Shown here: positions 17,400-27,202 of the stretch, piece after piece
How positions within the stretch are numbered: the stretch's first letter is position 1
Layout of the letters: the number at the start of each line of letters is the position of its first letter
Origin: Thermococcus sp.
Lineage (GTDB): Archaea > Methanobacteriota_B > Thermococci > Thermococcales > Thermococcaceae
Assembly (NCBI RefSeq): GCF_027023865.1
Contig: NZ_JALVUC010000019.1
Coordinates: 108,486 to 172,485 of the forward strand
DNA length: 64,000 nt
Reading direction: 5' to 3'
Translations under genes and position numbers: made by a program
The notes under the pieces: model-generated
What the model saw: only the letters and a program-made list of their open reading frames with translations
The model's database searches: none
What the model was told of the DNA's origin: nothing

Positions 17400-18650
17400 A
17401 TGGACGGAAAAATTATTCATGATGGGATTCACGGGAGTATGAAGCTAACCGGCCTCATCCTCGACCTCGTCAAAACACCCGAGTTCCAAAGGCTCAGGAA
17501 TATACGACAGCTCGGCCTGGCGTATCTCGTCTACCCCGGCGCGAACCACAGCCGCTTTGAGCACTCCCTTGGCGCGTGGAACATCGCCAAGAGGCTCTCC
17601 CAGGAGGTTGGTCTCAGTGAGGACGAGAACATGCTCCTCCAGGTGGGGGCGCTCCTCCACGACATCGGCCACGGGCCGTTCAGTCACACCTTCGAGAGCA
17701 TATACAAGCATTATGTCAAGGAGCACGATCACATGCGCCTTGGACAGGATATCATACTCGGAAGGACGAACATAACCGAGAGCGAGAACGGCGGCAGGAT
17801 TCCAGAGATAATCGAGGGCTACGGCTATGACTTCACGCCGGAGGATGTGGCAAACCTCATCCTCGGGAAGGCAAAAAAGACCTACCTCGGCCAGATGCTC
17901 CACGGGGATGTGGATGTAGACCAGCTCGACTACCTGATACGGGACGCCCACTACACGGGAGTCGCCCACGGCATAATCGACCTTGAGAGGCTTTTAAAGG
18001 TGCTCCGAATCCACAATGGGGAGTTAGTGGTCGATGAGAAGGGCATTGAAGCCGTTGAGGGGATGATGGTGGCGCGCTCTCTGATGTACTCGCGCGTCTA
18101 CTTCCACCACACGGTTAAGATAGCGGAAGGGATGCTGACGAGGGCTCTGGAATTCGCCCTCGAAGAGGGTCACCTCTGGGACTTCTGGAGGATGATAGAC
18201 TGCCGTGTGTTGGTTGAGCTTGAGGACCTTGAGGGTCTCCCGGCGGAGATGGTCAGGCGTGTGAAGTACCGCGAACTCTACAAGGCGGCCGTTCTGGCGA
18301 GCGCCAACGAGCTGAGCACGGAGGAGAAGAGGGAGCTTTTGACGGCCTACCGGAACGTTAAGAGAAGACAGGAGATAGAGCGCGCCTTAGCCGATGCAGT
18401 TGAAGCCAGTGAGGGGGAGGTCATCCTCGAGTTCAGCATAGCAGATCTAATGCTCAGTGAGCCAAGGCTTAAATCGGCTGAGATAAATGTTCTCCTAGAG
18501 AACGGCAAGATTCAACCGCTCACAAAGGTCACTCCACTGACCAACGCCCTCAAGAGGCGCCAAACCCCGCGCTGGGCGGTGCTGATAGCTTCACCTGCTG
18601 AATATGCTCCAAAGCTCAAGGAAGTCTGGAAGAAGGTGATGTTCTCTTAG
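17400..18650 (+). CDS. HD-domain phosphohydrolase (dNTPase/SAMHD1-like)
   Basis: A 416-residue metal-dependent phosphohydrolase. The HD signature is complete: His in NHSRFEHSLG, the HD pair in LLHDIGHGPFSH and the later aspartate in DVDQLDYLIRDAHYTG. These match archaeal/bacterial YdhJ/SAMHD1-like proteins that act on nucleoside triphosphates or related phosphates. ATG 17400 is preceded by GGTGGTG; GTG 17391 overlaps that site. A TATA-like TTATTTAAG lies at about 17360-17368. The gene is single, between the adenylating enzymes and a regulator. The precise substrate is unknown. Confidence 0.88.
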   Translation: MDGKIIHDGIHGSMKLTGLILDLVKTPEFQRLRNIRQLGLAYLVYPGANHSRFEHSLGAWNIAKRLSQEVGLSEDENMLLQVGALLHDIGHGPFSHTFESIYKHYVKEHDHMRLGQDIILGRTNITESENGGRIPEIIEGYGYDFTPEDVANLILGKAKKTYLGQMLHGDVDVDQLDYLIRDAHYTGVAHGIIDLERLLKVLRIHNGELVVDEKGIEAVEGMMVARSLMYSRVYFHHTVKIAEGMLTRALEFALEEGHLWDFWRMIDCRVLVELEDLEGLPAEMVRRVKYRELYKAAVLASANELSTEEKRELLTAYRNVKRRQEIERALADAVEASEGEVILEFSIADLMLSEPRLKSAEINVLLENGKIQPLTKVTPLTNALKRRQTPRWAVLIASPAEYAPKLKEVWKKVMFS

Positions 18651-18663
18651 GTGTATCCAGAAG

Positions 18664-19623
18664 TCAACCGAAGAGCTGTCTTTTTATCTCTCTTTTCAGT
18701 TCTTCTATAAGGTCTATTAGCTCGTCGGCGTCCCTTACCTCTTCAAGGCTCTCCTTTGGGATGAGCGGCACCTCACTGACAACCTCCTTCCTTGTCCTCT
18801 CAAGTATAAAGACTCCATCGGAGTTTATTATCCTCCCCACTTCAGCCACCATCTCTGCCCTCTTCACCGTGGAGCGGGTCTTGCGCTCGTCTATGCCGGT
18901 TAGAATTCTAAACTCATCCTCCTTTGAAACGGCGTTGAACGGTGCTTTATTCACCTTAACGACACCGAGACCAAGCCTCTTCAGTCGGTCGAGGATTTCC
19001 TTCTCAAGGGGCGTCTCAGGGTTGACGTTGAGGTTGGCCTCCACCAGGGAGTGGAGAACGTCAATAGGCTCAGCCAACGGCTCATCGAAGAGTTCCTCAA
19101 GCCTTACCGCGACCTCTAGGGAAACCGCCTGCTCACCACGTTCATAGTTTATCAAGCTCTTCCGTGAGACCCCTAGTAACTGGGCCAGCTCGTTTATCGA
19201 ATAACCCCTCTCCTCACGGAGGCGTCTTAGGAGTTGGCCGTTAACCCTCACATAGAAGCCACCGCGCTCGGCGAAGATGGCCGGCAGTTCGTTCTCGGCG
19301 AGGATGTCGTAGAGTGTTTCAGGCCTCAACGCGTAGATCCCAAAGCGCTCGTAAACCACACCCTCCTCAAGCCCCGCGTTTTTCGTTTTCACACCAACTA
19401 TGATGGGAGAAGCGTTGAAAAACTGGGCAAGGCGTTTTAAATCCTCGGCTTGATCTTCGGTTACGGTGTCGATGTTGGTGGCAACTTTAATGAACAGCAG
19501 CATGAATAACCTGCTCGCAACTAAGTCAAAGCACGAGCCACGGAACTCCATCCGCGCGGTTTTGTAGCCAGTACCCTTCAGCACGGCCTCGACGGTTTTT
19601 ATAAGCCTCTCCCTGTCCATCAT
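18664..19623 (-). CDS. XRE-family HTH transcriptional regulator, archaeal type
   Basis: A protein of about 319 residues. Residues ~1-110 form an alpha/beta domain resembling a restriction-endonuclease-like fold (FDLVASRLFMLLFIKVATN). Residues ~130-185 form a Cro/CI helix-turn-helix (LRRLREERGYSINELAQLLGVSRKSLINYERG). A C-terminal domain of ~140 residues follows. This is the family of putative archaeal HTH regulators of the PYRAB/MJ type. The start is the ATG pair at 19623/19620; the longer open frame to 19674 would run into the divergent GNAT gene. TTTATTAAG about 25 nt upstream predicts a leaderless transcript. Confidence 0.82.
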   Translation of the reverse strand: MMDRERLIKTVEAVLKGTGYKTARMEFRGSCFDLVASRLFMLLFIKVATNIDTVTEDQAEDLKRLAQFFNASPIIVGVKTKNAGLEEGVVYERFGIYALRPETLYDILAENELPAIFAERGGFYVRVNGQLLRRLREERGYSINELAQLLGVSRKSLINYERGEQAVSLEVAVRLEELFDEPLAEPIDVLHSLVEANLNVNPETPLEKEILDRLKRLGLGVVKVNKAPFNAVSKEDEFRILTGIDERKTRSTVKRAEMVAEVGRIINSDGVFILERTRKEVVSEVPLIPKESLEEVRDADELIDLIEELKREIKRQLFG

Positions 19624-19664
19624 TTTTAAATATGCAAACGGCTTAATAAACTTAAGGTGTTGGA

Positions 19665-20204
19665 ATGAGGCCAATAGTTCTCAAGGGCAAGCTGGTTTCG
19701 CTTGGTGTTCCACTCAGGGACGACCTTCACAAGGCGTGGCTCTGGTACAACGACCGTGACGTGAGGAGATACCTGTTAGAACCCGCCGAGGTCTTCTTCT
19801 ACGAGGACGAGCTTGAGTGGTACGAGACCCTGCGCAAGGAGAAAAAGCATGAAAAGGTTTTCGCCATTGTGGAGAACTCATCCCGATCGCTCGTTGGCTT
19901 CATTGGGCTTTACAGGATAGAACAGGGGGACGGTCATGCGGAGCTCGGCTATTTCCTTGCTAGAGAGTACTGGGGCTACGGCTACGCAAGTGAGGCGGTG
20001 AAAATGGTTCTTCAGTACGCCTTTGAGTGGCTCAATCTCAGGAAGGTCTACGCCAGGGTTTACGCCCCTAACAAGGCCTCCCAGCGAGTTCTCGAGAAGA
20101 ACGGCTTCGAACTCGCGGGGAGATTGAGAAAACACCACTACATACCGGAAGAAGGCTTCGTTGATGAGCTGATCTTTGAGAGGTTCAGGGCGGTTGATTT
20201 TTAA
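19665..20204 (+). CDS. GNAT family N-acetyltransferase (RimJ/RimL-like)
   Basis: A 179-residue acetyltransferase using acetyl-CoA. It shows the order of a GNAT fold: [32 protein letters not shown], the acetyl-CoA loop [15 protein letters not shown], and [17 protein letters not shown]. The RimJ/RimL subgroup acetylates protein N-termini or small amines, but the substrate here is unknown. ATG 19665 follows AAGGTG. It is divergent from the HTH regulator with 41 bp between starts, so it may be controlled by it. Confidence 0.88.
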   Translation: MRPIVLKGKLVSLGVPLRDDLHKAWLWYNDRDVRRYLLEPAEVFFYEDELEWYETLRKEKKHEKVFAIVENSSRSLVGFIGLYRIEQGDGHAELGYFLAREYWGYGYASEAVKMVLQYAFEWLNLRKVYARVYAPNKASQRVLEKNGFELAGRLRKHHYIPEEGFVDELIFERFRAVDF

Positions 20205-20226
20205 ACCCCTTCCCTTTTCTCCAAAC

Positions 20227-21501
20227 ATGTTCATCCACATCGGAATCGATGACACCGACTCACCCAACGGCATGTGTACCACTTACCTAGGGGCACTTCT
20301 CTACCGCGAGCTTTCACGGATCGCAGAGCCTCTCGACCTGCCGAGGTTAATAAGGCTCAACCCAAACATTCCTTACAAAACACGCGGCAACGGCGCAGTA
20401 GCGATGAGCTTCGGGGCGGATGAAACGGTGATCCCCCAAATTAAGGACACCGTCCTCTTCTACGTGAGCCAGCTTGCTGACTTAGAGCACGAGAACACCA
20501 ACCCGGGAGTGGTTTTCCTCGAGGGAAAGATCCCGAATGAGCTGAGGGAGTTCTCACTGAAGGCTTTGGGGGAGCACGTTACGATTAGGGAAGCGGAGAG
20601 AACCGCTAGGGAGGTCGGGGCCGAGTACTTCAAGTTCAAGCTTGGCCGCGGGATTATCGGTTCCCTCGCGGCCATCGGCTACCCCCTGGAGAGGTTCACC
20701 TACGAGCTTCTGGCTTATCGCGAGCCTGAGAACTGGGGGACGCCGAGAAGGGTTAAAGAAGAGAGCGTCTTTCTGGCGGATAAATGGACTTATCCATTCA
20801 GCCACGACAACGTTGACCCTCACAAGCGAATCGTTCTCATAACACCGCACGGCAAAGACCCCGTTCTCGCTGGAATAAGGGGGATTGACCACGGCAGGGT
20901 TCTCCAAGTCTTTGAGCGCGTTGAGTTCGAAGAGCCGGTCGCGTTCTACCAGCTCTACAAGACCAACCAGAACACCGACGATCACCTTACTCCAAAGAAA
21001 ATTGGCGAGCTGAGGCTCTACGACAGCGCGGTAGTGAGGGGAAAGGTTGCCGGCCCTTATTGGGAGCACGGAAGGCATGTCTTCTTCGAGCTGGAGGACG
21101 AGACGGGGCGGATTCGCGTTGCAGCCTTTGAGCCGACCAAGAAGTTCCGCAACTATGTGAGAAAACTCCTGCCAGGGGATGAGATCATAGCGGCCGGTGG
21201 TGTCAAGGAGCACGGGGGTGTCCTCACGCTCAACCTGGAGAAGTTCTATCCGGTTAAGCTCGTCCCGAAGGTTGAATATCGGAAGCCGAAGTGCCCGAAG
21301 TGTGGAGGAACGATGAAGAGCAAGGGCGACTACCTCAAGTGCAAGCGCTGTGGCTACAAGATGCCGAGGAAGCTGGTTCCGGTCAAGGTGCCTCGTGACT
21401 TGGAGAAGAAAATCTACGAGGTCCCGCCAGACGCGAGGAAGCACCTGTCGAGGCCGCTTGTTCTACCGGGCGGGGAGGAGAAGATTTTAGAGCTTTTGTG
21501 A
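20227..21501 (+). CDS. tiaS: tRNA(Ile2) 2-agmatinylcytidine synthetase TiaS
   Basis: TiaS uses ATP and agmatine to make 2-agmatinylcytidine at position 34 of tRNA-Ile(CAU), so that it reads AUA. The 424-residue protein has the N-terminal [19 protein letters not shown] motif, the kinase-like centre with [14 protein letters not shown], an OB-fold ([23 protein letters not shown]) and a C-terminal zinc ribbon with CPKCGG and CKRCG pairs. Start ATG 20227 is chosen because the protein then begins [11 protein letters not shown]; it lies 22 nt after the GNAT stop. Confidence 0.96.
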   Translation: MFIHIGIDDTDSPNGMCTTYLGALLYRELSRIAEPLDLPRLIRLNPNIPYKTRGNGAVAMSFGADETVIPQIKDTVLFYVSQLADLEHENTNPGVVFLEGKIPNELREFSLKALGEHVTIREAERTAREVGAEYFKFKLGRGIIGSLAAIGYPLERFTYELLAYREPENWGTPRRVKEESVFLADKWTYPFSHDNVDPHKRIVLITPHGKDPVLAGIRGIDHGRVLQVFERVEFEEPVAFYQLYKTNQNTDDHLTPKKIGELRLYDSAVVRGKVAGPYWEHGRHVFFELEDETGRIRVAAFEPTKKFRNYVRKLLPGDEIIAAGGVKEHGGVLTLNLEKFYPVKLVPKVEYRKPKCPKCGGTMKSKGDYLKCKRCGYKMPRKLVPVKVPRDLEKKIYEVPPDARKHLSRPLVLPGGEEKILELL

Positions 21502-21504
21502 TTG

Positions 21505-21975
21505 TCAGACTTTAGCTTTCCGAGTAACTTTTACCGGGTTAAGAAACTCTGGAAAGATATGGAGCACCGTGCGAAGGAGAATCAGTTCAAGAGCATAAGG
21601 GAGAAAGTAAAGCTCAAGAGGCATGTGTGCCCGTGAGAAGGCAGAGGTGCTTAGAGAAGCTTGAGAAGTTCGAGGAGGAGTACGAAAAGGACACGAGATA
21701 GAGGACGATGTCACGCTAGGGCACTCCTGTATCCGTTCCAGGTATGCGTGGATGTTACCCTAGACATCGTGGCAATGCTGACGAAAGACCTAGGCATAAC
21801 GGTCGAGGACGACTACACGAACATAGGCAGGCTTAGGGAGAAAGACGTTCTCAGCAAGGGTGAGGTATCCCTTCTAAGAGTTTACAACGGCCTGAGAAAT
21901 ACAATAGTCCACAAGTACGAGAGGCTCGACCTGCACTCGGTCAAAGGGGGCCTAGATAGAATAAAACGAAAAAAG
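21505..21975 (+). pseudogene. Degraded HEPN toxin (HepT/DUF86) with an upstream scrap
   Basis: The region between tiaS and deoxyhypusine synthase reads as broken toxin-antitoxin DNA. At about 21715-21970 one frame gives PFQVCVDVTLDIVAMLTKDL, then GLRNTIVHKY, the HEPN Rx4-6H RNase motif. The N-terminal part (AREKAEVLRE then LEKFEEEYEKD) is in other frames, with at least three frame breaks between 21640 and 21720. The C-terminus is cut shortly after RIKRKK, at the deoxyhypusine synthase stop. An open stretch at 21508-21636 (KKLWKDMEHRAKENQFKS) may be the tail of the partner nucleotidyltransferase antitoxin; that part is a guess. Confidence 0.7.
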
Positions 21976-21976
21976 G

Positions 21977-23056
<1,080 letters not shown>

Positions 23057-23518
23057 TCAAATCTCGTGCACCTTAGTTTCAATAACCTCCTCAACGTTGC
23101 CCTTCATGACCTTGCTAATAAGGCAGTAACTGTGGGTGAGATCGACGAGCCTCCCTGCCTTGGCCGCTTCCTCCTTGGGGAGCGAAAGCTCGATCGTGAT
23201 TAGCATCTTCTCAAACTTAAAGCCCCCATCGCTGTCCCTGGCAAGGAGGGGCTTCACCGTAACCCTTATGCTCTTTGGATGCACTCTGAGCCTTTCACTT
23301 ATACTGGTCATGGTGGTTATGAAGCACGCGGCCAACGCAGCGGGGAGCAACTGCTCGGGCCAGGTCACGTTTTCTGGCGCCCCCATCGGCGGGACTGAGA
23401 GAGGGTTGTCAACCTCGATCTCCCTTTTACCTATCGTCGTCTTCGTCCTTCCATCGCCAATCCACTCGGAAGTGGCTGAGAGGAGTTCAGCCGCAACCTG
23501 AAAGTCTATTTGCTTCAT
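23057..23518 (-). CDS. OsmC/Ohr-family protein
   Basis: A 153-residue OsmC-like protein, a family that reduces organic hydroperoxides through two cysteines. The first cysteine is in LPAALAACFITTM and the second in LTHSYCLISKVMKG, the expected spacing for an OsmC fold. ATG 23518 follows GGGTGATACT; the longer open frame to 23593 has no better site. Substrate not inferable. Confidence 0.88.
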   Translation of the reverse strand: MKQIDFQVAAELLSATSEWIGDGRTKTTIGKREIEVDNPLSVPPMGAPENVTWPEQLLPAALAACFITTMTSISERLRVHPKSIRVTVKPLLARDSDGGFKFEKMLITIELSLPKEEAAKAGRLVDLTHSYCLISKVMKGNVEEVIETKVHEI

Positions 23519-23627
23519 AGTATCACCCGCGGTCATTTCTTTTCGATAATCATTATAACACAGAGAATAAAAACTTAACCTTCTTTTGGGCATCGTATAC
23601 GTGTGTTTTAGGGCATCGTCTCACACT

Positions 23628-24674
23628 CTAACACTTTTCACCCATGACTGAACCCGTCAGCCTGGCCGTAACCGGAACCGAAAGGACTTTTCCTGGAGCT
23701 TTTTTCAGGAGCCACTCCTCTATCTCCCTGGCCCTCGCCCTACCCTCCCTCATCGCCGTTCCGATGTTCCGCGGTGCAACCACATCGCCGGCAAAGAAAA
23801 TCCCAGCTCCCTTCAGAATTCCCTCGTTGGCACAGACAACCTCCCTGATCGGATTCGTAGGGAGCTGGCCGATGGCGTAGGCAACGACGTCTGCATCCAT
23901 TACAAACCGCTCGTCGGTGGTTACGACGCTTCCCTCCTCTATTCTCGTCTTCGCGAACTTGACGCCTTGGATCCTTTCAGCCCCTAACACCCTCACCGGG
24001 GAAGCCATCTCGATGAACTCGACACCCTCGGCAATCAGCTTTTTAATCTCAGCCTTCGCGTAGCTGTGCTCAAGGGAGCGGCGGTAGACCATTGTTATCT
24101 TCTCAGCCCCGAGGAGTCCCGCTTCAATGGCGACGTCAACCGCAGTGTAGCCGGCTCCGATTACCACGACGTGCTTCCCCTTGAGGTCCGGAATCCTCTC
24201 CCAAGGGTAGTAACCTATCCTCGCCATTTTTATGTGGTGTAAGAGCGTTAGGGCATCGTAGACACCTGGCAGTTCTGCATCGGGTATTTTCAGCTTCCTT
24301 GGCCTCCACGCTCCTGTCGTTATGAGGAGTGCATCGAACTCTCCCAAAAGCCTCTCAAGTGAGACGAAGTGCTCTACCCACTCATCGCCGAGTTCCCTCA
24401 GTGAGTCATAGACGACCTTCGTCCTGAAGTGGAAGTGAACGCCGAGCCTTTCAAGGTCCCTCACTCCTTCCCTAACGGAACTTATTGGTATCCTAGCCTC
24501 TGGGATGGCAAAGGCGACCATCCCACCCCCTTCTGGCATTTTCTCGTAAACATGAACCTCGTATCTCCGGCAGGCGAGGTAACCAGCGGCGGTGAGGCCG
24601 GCAGGTCCAGCACCGATAACCGCTATCCTGAAAGGCTTCGGTTTGGACTTTTTTCTACAGATGTAGAACCTCAC
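23628..24674 (-). CDS. FAD/NAD(P)-dependent oxidoreductase (GltD/NfnB-like)
   Basis: A 348-residue flavoprotein with two Rossmann folds: FAD site VIGAGPAGLTAAG at 19-31 and NAD(P) site VVIGAGYTAVDVA near residue 172, plus the late FAD motif GIFFAGDVV. It resembles the flavin part of glutamate synthase beta subunit, sulfide dehydrogenase or NfnB, but lacks their N-terminal iron-sulfur domain. The electron acceptor partner is not adjacent. The start is a GTG preceded by a G-rich stretch (GGGGGGATTGG); no ATG precedes the FAD site in this frame, so the N-terminus is uncertain. Confidence 0.82.
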   Translation of the reverse strand: MRFYICRKKSKPKPFRIAVIGAGPAGLTAAGYLACRRYEVHVYEKMPEGGGMVAFAIPEARIPISSVREGVRDLERLGVHFHFRTKVVYDSLRELGDEWVEHFVSLERLLGEFDALLITTGAWRPRKLKIPDAELPGVYDALTLLHHIKMARIGYYPWERIPDLKGKHVVVIGAGYTAVDVAIEAGLLGAEKITMVYRRSLEHSYAKAEIKKLIAEGVEFIEMASPVRVLGAERIQGVKFAKTRIEEGSVVTTDERFVMDADVVAYAIGQLPTNPIREVVCANEGILKGAGIFFAGDVVAPRNIGTAMREGRARAREIEEWLLKKAPGKVLSVPVTARLTGSVMGEKC

Positions 24675-24845
24675 CCAATCCCCCCCAAATTTTTCAAAAA
24701 ATCTGTTTAGAACCGAATGTTATTCGTCTTAAGAGGCTTTCGATGGAAAAGCTGTCAAGATGACGGATTAGGTTACCCTAATCCAGGCAGTAATTGTAGA
24801 AACGCCAACCGCAAGGTTATTAGGTTGTGAGGGGTAGGGGATGGC

Positions 24846-25652
24846 ATGAGCGTTAGAATCGACCTTAACGGCCTTGGGGTTATCATCACAGCATCCTCAA
24901 GAGGAATAGGTTTCAACGTCGCAAGGGAGCTTTTGAGAAGAAACGCAAGGGTTGTTATAAGCTCCCATAATCCCGATAATCTCAAAAAGGCCAGAGAAGA
25001 GCTGTCTGAATTCGGGGAGGTTCACGCGGTTCCGGCGAACCTGTTCAGACAGGAGGATATTGAGAAGCTCGTCAAAGTGGCCTGGGAACTCCTAGACGGT
25101 GTCAACGCCCTCGTCTGGAACGCTCCTAACGTGCCCTGCGAGCCCTGTCTCCTCCACGAGGCGGGCTACCTTAACTGGATTGAAGCCTCCGCCCTTCACA
25201 CTGTTGCTCCAGGCTATCTAACGACGCTCCTCGTCCAGACGTGGCTTGAGAAGAAGATGACGGGCAGGTTCGTCTACCTCAACTCGATCTCAATAAAGGA
25301 ACCGATGCCCCCCCTTGTCTTGGCAGACATTACAAGGGCTGGGCTGGTTCAGCTGGCGAAGAGCGTCTCAAGAACCTATGGGAAGCATGGGATAAGGGCA
25401 TACTCGGTTCTCCTCGGTAGCTTTGACACGCCGGGCGCGAGAGAGAACCTAATGGCGGTTGCAGAAGAGAGGGGAGAACCCTTCGCGGATACCTGGGAGA
25501 GGGAAGTGCTTTCCAGAACGCCGCTCCACAGGACCGGGAGATGGAGCGAACTCGGCTCGCTCGTGGCCTTCCTCCTCAGCGACGAGGCAGAGTACATGCT
25601 CGGCTCAACCGTGGTTATCGACGGGGCGATGACGAGGGGTATTTTCCTTTGA
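24846..25652 (+). CDS. Short-chain dehydrogenase/reductase-like protein with altered active site
   Basis: A 268-residue SDR-fold protein. The cofactor motif TASSRGIG is at 15-22, the NAG equivalent is WNAPN at 91-95, and a serine at 147 (LNSIS) is where the catalytic serine should be. The expected YxxxK is missing: by spacing the positions hold Ala 160 and Arg 164 (LADITRAG). The C-terminus SDEAEYMLGSTVVIDGA is typical of classical SDRs. It may use another residue set or bind a ligand without oxidoreductase activity. ATG 24846 follows AGGGGATGGC. It is divergent from the flavoprotein gene. Confidence 0.82.
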   Translation: MSVRIDLNGLGVIITASSRGIGFNVARELLRRNARVVISSHNPDNLKKAREELSEFGEVHAVPANLFRQEDIEKLVKVAWELLDGVNALVWNAPNVPCEPCLLHEAGYLNWIEASALHTVAPGYLTTLLVQTWLEKKMTGRFVYLNSISIKEPMPPLVLADITRAGLVQLAKSVSRTYGKHGIRAYSVLLGSFDTPGARENLMAVAEERGEPFADTWEREVLSRTPLHRTGRWSELGSLVAFLLSDEAEYMLGSTVVIDGAMTRGIFL

Positions 25653-25692
25653 ATATTCAGGAAAATCCAACTCAAAAACAGAGGAGGAAACT

Positions 25693-26562
25693 TCAGAAAT
25701 AAATCCCCATTTCCTCCGCGATCTTCCTGAGGTGCTCTATCCTGGCTTCAGTCGGTGGGTGGGTGGAAAACAGGTTAGCTATGCTCACGCCCCGGAAGGG
25801 GTTAATGATGAACATATGGGCCGTTGCAGGGTTTCCCTCCTGGAGGGGCCTGTAGCGAACCGCCCCCTCAATCTTCATCAGCGCGCTTGCGAGTGCCTGA
25901 GGTTTGCCGCTTATCTTTGCTCCACCCTCATCCGCTAAGAACTCCCTGGAGCGACTTACGGCCGCTTGGATGAGCATCGCTGCGATTGGAGCGAGGATTG
26001 CTATCATAACCGCCACTATGACGTTGTCCCCGTCCCTGTCGTCACCGAAGCCATCGAATATTGCCATCCATCTGGCCCAGTAAGCGAGTTGAATTATCGC
26101 ACCGGCCATCGCTGCCGCGAAGGTTCCTATGAGCATGTCCCTGTGTTTGATATGCGTCAGCTCATGTCCCAAAACTCCCTCAAGCTCATCCCTGTTTAGG
26201 AGCTTCAGCAGGCCCGTGGTTACAGCGACGACCGCGTGCTTGGGGTCTCTACCTGTGGCAAAAGCGTTTGGGGTTTCCGTTGGGACTATGGCCACTCTTG
26301 GGGTTGGAAGGCCGGCCCTCTCGGCCAGGTCCCTCACAATAGCATAGAGTTCCGGAGCCTCATGTTCATCGACTATTCTAGCGTTGTACCAGCTCAGCAC
26401 AATCCTGTCGCTGTACCAGTAGGTGATGAAGTTGAAGGCTAACGAGAATAGGAACATCATAAACGCCCAGTTTGGCCCGCCAAAGAGGTAGCCTATGCCC
26501 ATGAGAAGGCCAGTCAATAAGGCCATCAGCAGGCCGGTTCTAAGCCACATCGCCATACCCAT
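25693..26562 (-). CDS. htpX: Zinc metalloprotease HtpX
   Basis: A membrane-bound M48 peptidase involved in membrane-protein quality control. The 289-residue protein has two N-terminal membrane segments, the zinc motif HELTH at 133-137, two further hydrophobic segments ([14 protein letters not shown] and [18 protein letters not shown]) and the third zinc ligand in [10 protein letters not shown]. It ends [12 protein letters not shown], a typical M48 feature. ATG 26562 follows GGAGGTGAGAGG. It appears monocistronic. Confidence 0.95.
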   Translation of the reverse strand: MGMAMWLRTGLLMALLTGLLMGIGYLFGGPNWAFMMFLFSLAFNFITYWYSDRIVLSWYNARIVDEHEAPELYAIVRDLAERAGLPTPRVAIVPTETPNAFATGRDPKHAVVAVTTGLLKLLNRDELEGVLGHELTHIKHRDMLIGTFAAAMAGAIIQLAYWARWMAIFDGFGDDRDGDNVIVAVMIAILAPIAAMLIQAAVSRSREFLADEGGAKISGKPQALASALMKIEGAVRYRPLQEGNPATAHMFIINPFRGVSIANLFSTHPPTEARIEHLRKIAEEMGIYF

Positions 26563-26610
26563 CCTCTCACCTCCAAGATTAAACTAACAAAAGGATATAA
26601 AAAGTTTCCC

Positions 26611-27132
26611 TTAAAGGGATCTGGACATGCATTCCCCAACCTTCCGGAGGAACTCTCCCCTCGAGAGGCATCCCTCACCGCGCTTGAGCCTCACCGCTGC
26701 CATCTTGTAATTGCCCTTTCCGAAGAAGCGGCAGACATTTTCAGGCTCGTCGATAAGCCTTGCGACCGCTAAAACATCCTTTCCGTGCTCGACGTAGTCT
26801 ATCACCGTGTCTTGGAAGCCGGTGAAGGTTATGACGCATTTCCTTGAGGGGTTCAATGGCTCAAGGTCCTCATCTATTGGAGGAAGCTCCTTGACGACGC
26901 AGGATTCAGGGTAGTTTCCCGACTTTATCTCCTTGATGAGTTCTGGAGGCTCACCTGTCCGCTTGAAATGCTCAATCTCTCCCTTTGGGACGTTTATAGA
27001 TCTACCAGAGTAGCAGAGCGTTCTCTCGTCGTGATACATAACGTAGGTTCCGCCCTTTAGGAAGAGGAACGCTATCCTCTCGCGCGGGAGGTCAAAGAGG
27101 TACCCCGCCGGACTCTCCTTCACCTGATACAT
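26611..27132 (-). CDS. Cysteine-rich protein of unknown function
   Basis: A 173-residue soluble protein that I do not recognise. It has six cysteines spread along it (LCYSG, ESCVV, KCVIT, VCRFF, GCLSR, ECMSR), with no CxxC pair, and no membrane segment. ATG 27132 is preceded by AGGGTGGTAGA. It lies between HtpX and the thermosome, each with its own promoter region, and the upstream ACCATTCTATCAC area is AT-rich. Function not inferred. Confidence 0.7.
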   Translation of the reverse strand: MYQVKESPAGYLFDLPRERIAFLFLKGGTYVMYHDERTLCYSGRSINVPKGEIEHFKRTGEPPELIKEIKSGNYPESCVVKELPPIDEDLEPLNPSRKCVITFTGFQDTVIDYVEHGKDVLAVARLIDEPENVCRFFGKGNYKMAAVRLKRGEGCLSRGEFLRKVGECMSRSL

Positions 27133-27202
27133 TCTACCACCCTGATAAAAATTTCAAAAAAGGCTTATAAAAATCGCTGGTCAGAAAAGGGGATAAAGGG
27201 CA

